This document shows positions 7,066 to 13,510 of a DNA stretch of 19,395 nt, in pieces. How positions within the stretch are numbered: position 1 is the first letter of the stretch; every line of letters starts with the position of its first letter. The translations under genes were made by a program, and so were the position numbers. This stretch comes from Mycolicibacterium porcinum. GTDB taxonomy: Bacteria > Actinomycetota > Actinomycetes > Mycobacteriales > Mycobacteriaceae. The notes beneath the pieces were generated by a model. That model did not search any database and was not told the DNA's origin. It worked only from the letters and a program-made list of their open reading frames with translations. The DNA lies in assembly GCA_001942045.1 (NCBI GenBank), contig MSTD01000009.1, positions 1 through 19,395 on the forward strand, read 5' to 3'.

Positions 7066-8301
7066 GTGGCCGAGACCGCCGCCATGCCGGAGGCCGAACG
7101 CAAGTGGATGATCGACACGCTGCTGGCATTGCTGCAGACCCCGAGTCCGTCGGGACGCACCGACGCCGTGATGCAGTTGATCGGCGATATTCTCAACGAT
7201 TTCGGTGTGCCGTTCACATTGACCCGGCGTGGTGCGTTGACCGCTGAACTCCCTGGTGAGTCGCCCACGATCGACCGAGCTTTGGTGGTGCACGCCGACA
7301 CCATCGGCTGCATGGTCCGGAATCTGAAGGACAACGGCCGCCTCGAACTGGTCCCGGTCGGCACCTTCTCCGCACGGTTCGCTGCGGGTGCGCGGGTGCG
7401 GATCTTCTCCGACGACCCCGACGAGTTCTTCACCGGCACGATCATGCCGCTCAAGGCCAGCGGCCATGCCTACGGCGACGAGATCGATACCCAGCCCACC
7501 GACTGGGACCACGTCGAAGTCCGGGTGGACCGAAATGTGTCGACGCGTGCGGATCTGGAACGGCTGGGTCTGAACGTGGGTGACTTCGTCGCGCTGATCG
7601 CCAGTCCCGAACTCACCCAAGACGGCTTCGTGGTGTCGCGGCACCTCGACGGAAAGGCCGGGGTGGCGGTCGCGCTGGCCCTGGCCAAGACCATCTCGGA
7701 GCAGAAGATCGTGCTGCCGCACCGCGCGATGCTCATGGTGACCATAACCGAGGAAGTGGGTCACGGCGCCAGTCACGGGCTTCCGCCCGATGTGGCCGAG
7801 TTGGTCTCGGTGGACAACGCGGTCTGCGCCCCGGGACAGCACTCGATCGAACACGGCGTGACGATCCCGATGGCCGACCTGCACGGCCCGTTCGACTATC
7901 ACCTGACCCGCAAGCTCTGCCGCCTGGCCGAGGGACAGGGCATCCCGTTCGCGCGGGACGTGTTCCGCTACTACCGGTCCGACGCGGCAGCCGCCATCGA
8001 GGCCGGCGCGGGCACCCGCGCGGCACTGCTGGGGTTCGGCCTCGACGGGAGCCACGGTTGGGAACGGACCCACCTGGATTCGTTGGAGGCGACCTATCTG
8101 TTGCTCAACGCTTGGCTGCAGACCCCGTTGACGTTCGAGGCATGGGATTCCAGCCCGACCGGTGCGCTGCGTGACTTCCCGTCCTCGAAGCAGCCGGCTC
8201 CCAGCGAGCAGTGGGTGCCGTTGTCCCGTGGCGACTTCACCGAGCCGGGAGACGCCTCACCGGGAACGCATTGGCCGCCGTCGGAGGGCCCCCAATCCTG
8301 A
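7066..8301 (+). CDS. M42-family metallopeptidase homologue (type named for the NAGGN osmoprotectant system)
   Basis: This is a two-metal aminopeptidase-like protein of 411 residues. All expected M42 ligands and the catalytic acid are visible: His76 (VVHADT), Asp195 (HLDGKAG), Glu229 and Glu230 (TITEEVGHG), Asp250 (SVDNAV) and His330 (GSHGWE). The interruption between residues 90 and 175 corresponds to the lid or dimerisation domain of the family. From memory this subtype is annotated as the M42 peptidase of the N-acetylglutaminylglutamine amide osmoprotectant system, but none of that system's biosynthetic genes is in the window, so its substrate is open. The last 60 or so residues are a Pro/Ser-rich extension. 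The GTG start has GAGGTGAG just upstream. No signal peptide; cytoplasmic. Confidence 0.85.
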   Translation: MAETAAMPEAERKWMIDTLLALLQTPSPSGRTDAVMQLIGDILNDFGVPFTLTRRGALTAELPGESPTIDRALVVHADTIGCMVRNLKDNGRLELVPVGTFSARFAAGARVRIFSDDPDEFFTGTIMPLKASGHAYGDEIDTQPTDWDHVEVRVDRNVSTRADLERLGLNVGDFVALIASPELTQDGFVVSRHLDGKAGVAVALALAKTISEQKIVLPHRAMLMVTITEEVGHGASHGLPPDVAELVSVDNAVCAPGQHSIEHGVTIPMADLHGPFDYHLTRKLCRLAEGQGIPFARDVFRYYRSDAAAAIEAGAGTRAALLGFGLDGSHGWERTHLDSLEATYLLLNAWLQTPLTFEAWDSSPTGALRDFPSSKQPAPSEQWVPLSRGDFTEPGDASPGTHWPPSEGPQS

Positions 8302-8320
8302 CCTGGTGTTGAATCGAGAC

Positions 8321-8740
8321 ATGTTGAGCCTGGCCGAGATTTCGGATCGCCTGGAGATCCAGCAGCTGTTGATCGACTACTCCACGGCGATAGACCGTCG
8401 ACTGTTCGACGACCTCGATGTCGTGTTCACCCCCGACGCCTACATCGACTACCGGGCGATGGGCGGAATCGACGGTCACTACCCGGAGGTCAAGGCGTGG
8501 CTGGCCGAGGTGCTGCCGAACTTCCCGGCCTACGCCCACATGCTCGGCAACTTCGATGTGAAGATCGACGGTGACAAGGCATCTTCTCGCACGATCTGCT
8601 TCAACCCCATGGTGCTGCCGGGGCTGGAGCAACAGGTGTTGTTCTGCGGGCTCTGGTACGAGGACGAGTTCATCCGGACCTCCGAGGGGTGGCGGATGAG
8701 CCGCCGGGTCGAGACCAAGTGTTTCGACAAGGTCGTGTGA
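8321..8740 (+). CDS. NTF2/SnoaL-like domain protein
   Basis: A 139-residue protein with the single alpha+beta cone of the SnoaL/NTF2 superfamily. The N-terminal helix pair (EISDRLEIQQLLIDYSTAIDRR) leads to the strand and loop DLDVVFTPDAYIDYRA; the C-terminal strands include LWYEDEFIRTSEGWRMSRR. Members may be enzymes (cyclases, isomerases, dehydratases) or binding proteins, and no catalytic set can be assigned from this sequence. It corresponds to the conserved M. tuberculosis Rv2910c family, which sits beside rpsP there too. I placed the start at ATG 8321, where homology begins; the open frame continues upstream into the M42-type gene only by chance. A gap of 19 bases follows the peptidase stop, so they may be co-transcribed. 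The 8760-8816 palindrome follows its stop. Confidence 0.82.
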   Translation: MLSLAEISDRLEIQQLLIDYSTAIDRRLFDDLDVVFTPDAYIDYRAMGGIDGHYPEVKAWLAEVLPNFPAYAHMLGNFDVKIDGDKASSRTICFNPMVLPGLEQQVLFCGLWYEDEFIRTSEGWRMSRRVETKCFDKVV

Positions 8741-8759
8741 CGGGGCCCGGCCGACCCGG

Positions 8760-8816
8760 TCAGTGGCCAGTTGTGACACGCCACCGGCGAGACGTCGTGC
8801 GATAACTGGCCACTGA
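8760..8816. repeat. Long inverted repeat downstream of the SnoaL-like gene (REP-like or terminator)
   Basis: TCAGTGGCCAGTT (8760-8772) is the exact reverse complement of 8804-8816. The stem continues imperfectly inward, with a G-T wobble, a T-A pair, a two-base mismatch and then CACG/CGTG, around a central CCACCGGCG-type loop. It separates the SnoaL-like gene from the rpsP promoter and lacks a T-run. Its build resembles the 3501-3549 palindrome: long perfect outer arms, imperfect inner arms and a loop containing CACCG. Confidence 0.75.
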
Positions 8817-8824
8817 GGCCGGAT

Positions 8825-8854
8825 TTGGGCTGGTCGGCATCGTTCTGGCACAAT
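8825..8854 (+). promoter_or_regulatory. Predicted rpsP operon promoter
   Basis: TTGGGC (8825-8830) and CACAAT (8849-8854) are separated by 18 bases and fit a housekeeping sigma-70/SigA promoter loosely. The surrounding block TCTGGCACAATTG (8844-8856) recurs exactly upstream of rplS, and TGTCTGC (8862-8868) follows at about the position where transcription should begin. Confidence 0.55.
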
Positions 8855-8861
8855 TGGCGGC

Positions 8862-8983
8862 TGTCTGCCGCGCGACTCGTTCAATGCGCTGTGCGGCGGT
8901 CACACACGTAAGGCAAAACCGGATCGGGCAATTCCGCCCGCATCGCTGAATTGCAGCGTGACACTCAAGGAGAAGTCTTAACC
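8862..8983 (+). promoter_or_regulatory. Structured 5' leader of rpsP (candidate ribosomal-protein leader RNA)
   Basis: The predicted leader is about 120 bases long. Its 5' part can fold GCCGCGCG (8867-8874) against 8890-8897 with two G-U pairs. Two tandem small hairpins follow: CGGGC/GCCCG (8925-8929 with 8936-8940, loop 6) and CGCTG/CAGCG (8944-8948 with 8954-8958, loop 5), 3 bases apart. The strong ribosome-binding site AAGGAGAAG (8967-8975) comes next. The rplS leader has the same pair of hairpins with the same spacing. No known leader family is recognised, and I cannot confirm that it folds in vivo. Confidence 0.45.
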
Positions 8984-9469
8984 ATGGCTGTCAAGATCAA
9001 GCTCACCCGGCTTGGCAAGATCCGCAACCCCCAGTACCGCATCGCCGTCGCCGACGCGCGCACCCGCCGCGAAGGCCGCGCCATCGAGGTCATCGGCCGT
9101 TACCACCCCAAGGAAGAGCCGAGCCTGATCGAGATCGATTCGGAGCGCGCGCAGTACTGGCTGGGCGTCGGTGCCCAGCCCACCGAGCCGGTGCTGGCCC
9201 TGCTGAAGATCACCGGTGACTGGCAGAAGTTCAAGGGCCTGCCGGGCGCCGAGGGCACGCTGAAGGTCAAGGAGCCCAAGCCGTCCAAGCTGGAGCTGTT
9301 CAACGCGGCGCTGGCCGAGGCCGAGAGCGGCACCGGTGCCGCGGCCGTCACGCCGAAGAAGAAGAAGGCTCCCGCCAAAAAGGATCAGCAGGACGAGACC
9401 GCTTCGGTCACCACCGAGGCTGAGGCCCCGGCTGCCGAGGCCGCCGACGAAGCCGCAAGCGAGAGCTGA
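8984..9469 (+). CDS. rpsP: 30S ribosomal protein S16
   Basis: S16 binds 16S rRNA early in 30S assembly. The 161-residue protein opens with the family signature [19 protein letters not shown] and continues with [20 protein letters not shown]; the core ends near residue 110. The rest is an extension, first Lys-rich ([11 protein letters not shown]) and then Ala/Glu-rich, typical of mycobacterial S16. The ATG at 8984 was chosen over the upstream in-frame ATG at 8951 because AAGGAGAAG lies 8 bases ahead and the conserved sequence begins exactly there. It is the first gene of an operon with khpA, rimM and trmD, with gaps of 8, 10 and 12 bases. Confidence 0.97.
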   Translation: MAVKIKLTRLGKIRNPQYRIAVADARTRREGRAIEVIGRYHPKEEPSLIEIDSERAQYWLGVGAQPTEPVLALLKITGDWQKFKGLPGAEGTLKVKEPKPSKLELFNAALAEAESGTGAAAVTPKKKKAPAKKDQQDETASVTTEAEAPAAEAADEAASES

Positions 9470-9477
9470 GCATCGCA

Positions 9478-9720
9478 GTGAGTTCTGTCGTGGTCGACGC
9501 CGTCGAGCACCTGGTCCGCGGCATCGTGGACAATCCCGACGACGTACGCGTCGACATGGTCACCAGCCGCCGCGGCCGGACCGTCGAGGTGCACGTGCAC
9601 CCCGATGACCTGGGCAAGGTGATCGGTCGCGGGGGCCGTACGGCCACCGCGCTGCGGACGCTGGTCGCAGGTATCGGTGGGCGCGGTATTCGCGTCGACG
9701 TGGTGGACACCGACCAGTAG
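9478..9720 (+). CDS. khpA: KH-domain RNA-binding protein KhpA (YlqC family)
   Basis: An 80-residue protein that is essentially one KH domain. The nucleic-acid-binding loop GRGG is at residues 50-53 within [19 protein letters not shown]; the preceding [14 protein letters not shown] is the beta hairpin. In Gram-positive bacteria KhpA pairs with KhpB/Jag and binds many RNAs, affecting cell wall growth and translation. The position between rpsP and rimM is the usual one. The start is GTG without a clear ribosome-binding site, 8 bases after the rpsP stop, so translation is probably coupled. In M. tuberculosis the equivalent is Rv2908c. Confidence 0.93.
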   Translation: MSSVVVDAVEHLVRGIVDNPDDVRVDMVTSRRGRTVEVHVHPDDLGKVIGRGGRTATALRTLVAGIGGRGIRVDVVDTDQ

Positions 9721-9730
9721 CGTCGGATCC

Positions 9731-10258
9731 ATGGACCTGGTTGTCGGGCGGGTTGTCAAAGCTCACGGCATTTCCGGTGAGGTCGTCGTCGAGGTCCGTA
9801 CCGACGACCCCGACGCCCGGTTCGCCCCTGGTGTGGCCCTTCGCGGCCGCGCCAAGGGGGGAGCCGAGCGCAATTTCTCGGTCGAGTCCGTGCGCGATCA
9901 TGCCGGCCGGCTGCTGATCCGTCTGGCCGGTGTCACCGACCGTAACGCGGCTGATGAGTTGCGTGGCACGGTGTTCGTCGTCGACACCGCCGACCTACCC
10001 GCGATCGATGATCCCGACGAGTTCTATGACCACGAACTCGAAGGCCTTCGGGTCGTCACGGTCGACGGCACCGCGGTGGGAGTAGTTCGCGAGGTGCTGC
10101 ACACCGCTGCGGGCGAGCTGTTGTCGATCAAGGCCGATCCGGATGACCGCGAGGTGCTGGTGCCGTTCGTCAGCGCCATCGTCACGTCGGTATCCCGGGA
10201 CACCGGAACTGTCGTCATCGATCCTCCGGACGGCCTGCTGAACCTGGACCAGGTCTGA
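9731..10258 (+). CDS. rimM: 16S rRNA processing and 30S maturation factor RimM
   Basis: RimM helps mature the 30S head and 16S rRNA and binds S19. The 175 residues comprise the N-terminal RimM beta-barrel ([24 protein letters not shown]) and a C-terminal PRC barrel, whose entry is marked by [15 protein letters not shown], with LVPFVSAIV and the closing [10 protein letters not shown]. The ATG at 9731 matches the family N-terminus; the open frame extends further upstream only through overlap with khpA. It lies 10 bases after khpA and 12 before trmD, in the standard operon order. Confidence 0.96.
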   Translation: MDLVVGRVVKAHGISGEVVVEVRTDDPDARFAPGVALRGRAKGGAERNFSVESVRDHAGRLLIRLAGVTDRNAADELRGTVFVVDTADLPAIDDPDEFYDHELEGLRVVTVDGTAVGVVREVLHTAAGELLSIKADPDDREVLVPFVSAIVTSVSRDTGTVVIDPPDGLLNLDQV

Positions 10259-10270
10259 CGGGCCCGCGCA

Positions 10271-10954
10271 GTGCGTATTGACGTCGTCACGATCTTCCCG
10301 GCCTACCTCGATCCGATCCGGCAGTCGTTGCCTGGCAAGGCGATAGACGCCGGAATCCTCAGCGTGGCCGTGCACGACCTGCGTGACTGGACCCATGATG
10401 TGCACCGGTCGGTCGATGACTCACCGTACGGTGGGGGCCCTGGCATGGTCATGAAAGCGCCGGTGTGGGGCGAGGCGCTCGACGAAATTTGTTCCGAGGA
10501 AACACTTCTGGTGGTTCCGACCCCGGCCGGTCGTCCCTTCACCCACGCTGTGGCCGAGCGCTGGAGCGCCGAGTCGCACCTGGTCTTCGCCTGTGGGCGA
10601 TACGAGGGGATCGACCAGCGGGTGGCCGACGACGCGGCCCGCCGGATGCGGGTCGAAGAGGTTTCGATCGGCGACTACGTCCTGAACGGCGGCGAGTCGG
10701 CGGCTTTGGTGATGATCGAGGCGGTGGTCCGGCTGATGCCCGATGTGTTGGGCAATCCCGCATCGCACCAACAGGATTCGCATTCCGACGGCCTGCTTGA
10801 GGGGCCCAGCTACACCCGGCCGCAGAGTTGGCGTGGGCTCGATGTGCCCGAGGTGTTGCTGTCGGGGGACCACGCCAAGGTGGCCGCGTGGCGCCATGAG
10901 CAATCGCTGCAACGCACCCGCGAACGCAGGCCGGACCTGCTCGACGAGTCCTAG
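10271..10954 (+). CDS. trmD: tRNA (guanine-N1)-methyltransferase TrmD
   Basis: TrmD makes m1G37 in tRNAs reading codons that begin with C or some G, which prevents +1 frameshifting; it works as a SPOUT dimer with a trefoil knot for S-adenosylmethionine. Visible signatures are the N-terminal [12 protein letters not shown], the knot [13 protein letters not shown] followed by [14 protein letters not shown], and the C-terminal [14 protein letters not shown] and VLLSGDH. The length of 227 residues is close to the usual value. The start is GTG, 12 bases after rimM. Its TAG stop lies within the CTAG shared with the stop of antisense lppW, so the two genes overlap tail-to-tail by 4 bases with no room for a terminator between them. 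Confidence 0.97.
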   Translation: MRIDVVTIFPAYLDPIRQSLPGKAIDAGILSVAVHDLRDWTHDVHRSVDDSPYGGGPGMVMKAPVWGEALDEICSEETLLVVPTPAGRPFTHAVAERWSAESHLVFACGRYEGIDQRVADDAARRMRVEEVSIGDYVLNGGESAALVMIEAVVRLMPDVLGNPASHQQDSHSDGLLEGPSYTRPQSWRGLDVPEVLLSGDHAKVAAWRHEQSLQRTRERRPDLLDES

Positions 10955-11907
10955 ATCCGGCCGCCGGGGAAGACCGTCTTCACGGCATCGGTGATGGTGT
11001 CCCGCGCGGTGGCCGCGTTCGTGGGCTGCAGTGAGCTGATCACCATGATGAAGCGGCGGTCGGCACCGACCACCCCGGTCGACAGGTGCATCCAGTCCGA
11101 ACCGATACAGCACATCCAGCCCTGCTTGACCGCAACCGGTTCGGCGTACAGGCCGTCGGGAATGCCGAATCGCTGGGGATAGGTCCCGCCCGGCTGCGTG
11201 CCGTCGATGGCGTCAGGCGTGGACTGGGCCAGGTTGGACAGGATGACGTTGGCCTGTTCGGCAGGAAGACCGCCGCTACCGTTCATCAGCATGTCGTAGT
11301 AGCGCACCAGATCGGCCGCGGTACTGATCGTGTTCCACCACCGCCCGTCATTCGGCGGTCGGGTCGAGGCGAGGCCGTAGCGGGCGGCCACCCGGTTGAC
11401 GATCGCGCTGCCGCCACTGCGGTTCCAGAACACCTCGGCGGCACTGTCGTCCGAGGACCTCAGCATCACGTCGAGGTTCTCGCGGTCCTCGGGACTGAGG
11501 ACCGTTTGGCGCTTGGCTTCCTGCAACAGCAGATCGTCGGCGATGAACAACTTGACCACCGATGCGATGGCGATCGGCGCCCCGTTCCCGTTGGACACCA
11601 GCTGGCCGGAGTTGCGGTCGAGCACCAGTAGGGAGATCTCGGCGCCGGCATCGGCGGCGTCCTCCGTGGCCCGCTGCGCGCGATCCCCGAGACCCATGAA
11701 CGCGGCGGCGGGCTCGCCCGGAGGGGCCTCCGGCAGGGGAGCCATGCTGCCCTGAGGGGCGACGACGGTCAGCTGCGGCACTCCGGCAGGCGCCGGCGTG
11801 GTTCCGTAGACGCGGGCTTCGCAGCCGACTGTCACGGCGGCCATCGCGACCACCGCCGTCATTCCGGCCGCGTTCGCAATCTTCAGCTTCGACGGCCCCC
11901 GTCGCAT
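10951..11907 (-). CDS. lppW: LppW-like lipoprotein with a serine beta-lactamase-type fold
   Basis: A 318-residue exported protein related to M. tuberculosis LppW. The N-terminal hydrophobic segment ends in VTVGC, giving a lipidation cysteine at 29; the lipobox is imperfect because Thr rather than a large aliphatic residue sits at -3. The rest resembles class A beta-lactamase or transpeptidase folds: SVVK (Ser116 to Lys119), [11 protein letters not shown] in the place of the SDN loop, and KQGWMCC from Lys261 in the place of KTG. The last two differ from active lactamases, so the catalytic role is uncertain, and M. tuberculosis LppW shares these features from memory. The ATG at 11907 follows AAGGAGG by 3 bases. 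It is antisense to its flanking genes and splits the trmD-rplS arrangement. Confidence 0.9.
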   Translation of the reverse strand: MRRGPSKLKIANAAGMTAVVAMAAVTVGCEARVYGTTPAPAGVPQLTVVAPQGSMAPLPEAPPGEPAAAFMGLGDRAQRATEDAADAGAEISLLVLDRNSGQLVSNGNGAPIAIASVVKLFIADDLLLQEAKRQTVLSPEDRENLDVMLRSSDDSAAEVFWNRSGGSAIVNRVAARYGLASTRPPNDGRWWNTISTAADLVRYYDMLMNGSGGLPAEQANVILSNLAQSTPDAIDGTQPGGTYPQRFGIPDGLYAEPVAVKQGWMCCIGSDWMHLSTGVVGADRRFIMVISSLQPTNAATARDTITDAVKTVFPGGRI

Positions 11908-12060
11908 GGTCCTCCTTGAACCGTCAAACAAACCGATGCGCGCTGCAGGACCGGCACATCGGTGGGTGAAGCCTAGCTGTTCGCCTCGTGGCACGCGTGC
12001 TTAGCCGCGCTCGAAGTATGCTGGGGAGCCGATGTGGATGGGCGCCGTGTTTCGCCGGAT
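11908..12060. other. Divergent lppW-rplS intergenic region, upstream half
   Basis: The gap between the lppW and rplS start codons is 323 bases; this half lies upstream of the predicted rplS promoter. It must carry the lppW promoter, but I see only a weak TAGGCT hexamer on the minus strand near 11970-11975. CCGATG (11933-11938) and CATCGG (11957-11962) form a 6-base inverted repeat with an 18-base spacer that could be an operator or chance. I see no gene here. Confidence 0.35.
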
Positions 12061-12090
12061 TTCACGGTATGGGGACCCATCTGGCACAAT
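12061..12090 (+). promoter_or_regulatory. Predicted rplS promoter, matching that of rpsP
   Basis: TTCACG (12061-12066), an 18-base spacer and CACAAT (12085-12090) repeat the rpsP spacing. The 13-base block TCTGGCACAATTG (12080-12092) is identical to the one before rpsP, and TGTCTGC (12099-12105) follows 8 bases after the -10, against 7 at rpsP. Confidence 0.55.
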
Positions 12091-12098
12091 TGAGCAGT

Positions 12099-12230
12099 TG
12101 TCTGCGCAGGGCTGGGCCCGGCTTGGCCGCGTTCCGCTGCGAGATACACCCCGATACACCCGAAAATAGCTTCGGCTGCGCACCATGTGTGCGTTTGTCC
12201 GGAGCCGCGAACAACAAGGAAGTGTCACCG
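12099..12230 (+). promoter_or_regulatory. Structured 5' leader of rplS (candidate ribosomal-protein leader RNA)
   Basis: The leader is about 130 bases. Near its 5' end CGCAG (12105-12109) can pair with CTGCG (12137-12141), enclosing CGGC-TTG-GCCG. An AC-rich stretch follows with the repeat GATACACCC (12143-12151 and 12153-12161). Then come two tandem hairpins, CCGAA/TTCGG (12160-12164 with 12171-12175, loop 6) and CGCAC/GTGCG (12179-12183 with 12189-12193, loop 5), 3 bases apart. AAGGAAG (12216-12222) is the ribosome-binding site. The two-hairpin geometry equals that of the rpsP leader, with different stem sequences. Confidence 0.45.
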
Positions 12231-12572
12231 ATGAACACGCTGGACTTCGTCGATCAGGCGTCGCTGCGCGACGACATCCCGACCTTCAGCCCCGGCGACA
12301 CCGTCAACGTGCATGTGAAGGTGATCGAGGGCTCGAAGGAGCGCATCCAGGTCTTCAAGGGCGTCGTGATCCGCCGTTCCGGCGGCGGCATCCGCGAGAC
12401 CTTCACCGTGCGCAAGGAGAGCTACGGCGTCGGCGTCGAGCGAACCTTCCCGGTGCACTCGCCCAACATCGATCACCTCGATGTCGTGACCCGCGGTGAC
12501 GTGCGTCGCGCCAAGCTCTACTACCTGCGCGAACTGCGTGGCAAGAAGGCGAAGATCAAGGAAAAGCGCTGA
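12231..12572 (+). CDS. rplS: 50S ribosomal protein L19
   Basis: L19 lies at the 30S-50S interface of the large subunit. The 113 residues are the full family length, with [55 protein letters not shown] and the basic end [21 protein letters not shown]. The ATG at 12231 has AAGGAAG 8 bases upstream; an open frame reaching far upstream is fortuitous. The gene begins an operon with lepB, rnhB and the DUF2469 gene. It has its own promoter because lppW, on the opposite strand, lies between it and trmD. Confidence 0.97.
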   Translation: MNTLDFVDQASLRDDIPTFSPGDTVNVHVKVIEGSKERIQVFKGVVIRRSGGGIRETFTVRKESYGVGVERTFPVHSPNIDHLDVVTRGDVRRAKLYYLRELRGKKAKIKEKR

Positions 12573-12609
12573 GCGCGCTGCACCGCCTGACGAAGCTCTC
12601 GTCGCGGGA

Positions 12610-12647
12610 CCGGTCACGACGCTCGCTACTGTGGTGCCTGTGACCGG
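12610..12647 (+). promoter_or_regulatory. Inverted repeat that would pair with the lepB start codon
   Basis: CCGGTCAC (12610-12617) is the exact reverse complement of GTGACCGG (12640-12647), and the right arm starts at the GTG I favour as the lepB start. In mRNA this 8-bp stem with a 22-base loop would bury the initiation codon. The loop itself contains two more in-frame GTG codons (12631, 12634). Confidence 0.4.
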
Positions 12648-13500
12648 ACCCACCGACTCTGCCGACGCGCGCTCGGAGGGCGACCTCGACGCCGACTCGG
12701 ACTCAGATTCCGCTTCCGCCCCGCCGGAGTCCGGCGCCGGGGAACAGCCGGACGAGTCACCGAAGCGCAAGCACTCCACGGCCCGTGAATTCGCCATTCT
12801 GGCGACCATCGCGTTGGTGCTGTACTACGTGACACTGACGTTCATCGCTCGGCCCTATCTGATTCCGTCGGAATCCATGGAACCCACGCTGCACGGCTGC
12901 GCCGGCTGCGTAGGTGACCGCATCATGGTCGACAAGGTCACCTACCGGTTCTCGAAGCCCGAGCCCGGCGACGTGGTGGTCTTCAAAGGCCCGCCGTCCT
13001 GGAACATCGGCTACAAGTCGATCCGTTCGGACAACACCGCCATCCGCTGGGTGCAGAACGCCCTGTCTTTCGTGGGGTTCGTGCCGCCGGATGAGAACGA
13101 CCTGGTGAAGCGGGTGATCGCGGTCGGCGGTCAGACGGTGCAGTGCCGCGCCGACACCGGTTTGACGGTCGACGGCAAGAAGCTGAACGAGCCGTACCTG
13201 GATCCGGCCACCATGATGGCCGACCCGAACATCTATCCGTGTCTGGGCAATGAGTTCGGACCGGTCACCGTGCCCCAAGATCGGCTGTGGGTGATGGGTG
13301 ACAACCGGACCCACTCGGCCGACTCGCGCGTGCACTGCAGCAACCTGCCCGCCGATGCACGGGAAGGCCTGTTGTGTACCGGTGATCCGATGGCAGGCAC
13401 TGTTCCGGTGGAGAATGTGATCGGAAAGGCACGGTTCATCGCCTGGCCGCCGTCGCGCTGGGGCGGCATCACCGGCGGGAACCCGCAGACCGACTCCTAG
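12640..13500 (+). CDS. lepB: Signal peptidase I
   Basis: LepB cleaves Sec and Tat signal peptides at the outer face of the membrane. After a hydrophilic acidic N-terminus (about 1-48), one transmembrane helix runs from about Phe51 to 70. The catalytic domain shows box B SESMEPTL with nucleophile Ser79, GDRIMVDK, box D KRVIAVGG with the general base Lys157, and box [17 protein letters not shown] cysteine pair follows box B. The length is 286 residues, against about 294 in M. tuberculosis. The start is uncertain: GTG 12640 gives the best N-terminus, GTG 12631 or 12634 are alternatives, and none has a good ribosome-binding site. It is 67 bases after rplS and 10 before rnhB, so it is likely expressed with them. 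Its probable substrates here include both Dac proteins. Confidence 0.95.
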   Translation: MTGPTDSADARSEGDLDADSDSDSASAPPESGAGEQPDESPKRKHSTAREFAILATIALVLYYVTLTFIARPYLIPSESMEPTLHGCAGCVGDRIMVDKVTYRFSKPEPGDVVVFKGPPSWNIGYKSIRSDNTAIRWVQNALSFVGFVPPDENDLVKRVIAVGGQTVQCRADTGLTVDGKKLNEPYLDPATMMADPNIYPCLGNEFGPVTVPQDRLWVMGDNRTHSADSRVHCSNLPADAREGLLCTGDPMAGTVPVENVIGKARFIAWPPSRWGGITGGNPQTDS

Positions 13501-13510
13501 GAGCTGCCCG

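Noticed and set aside
6991..8073. N-terminal extension of the second carboxypeptidase reaching 655 codons
   Set aside because: It runs antisense over the M42-type gene; the signal peptide beginning at 6990 shows the real start.
8884..8949. A 21-codon upstream frame in the rpsP leader (begins Met-Arg-Cys)
   Set aside because: It has no ribosome-binding site and no special codon run apart from one Cys codon, and the rplS leader has no equivalent closed frame. It is more likely fortuitous.
12143..12161. Direct repeat GATACACCC twice with a 10-base period in the rplS leader
   Set aside because: Only two units and absent from the rpsP leader; could be chance, so it is mentioned only within the leader entry.
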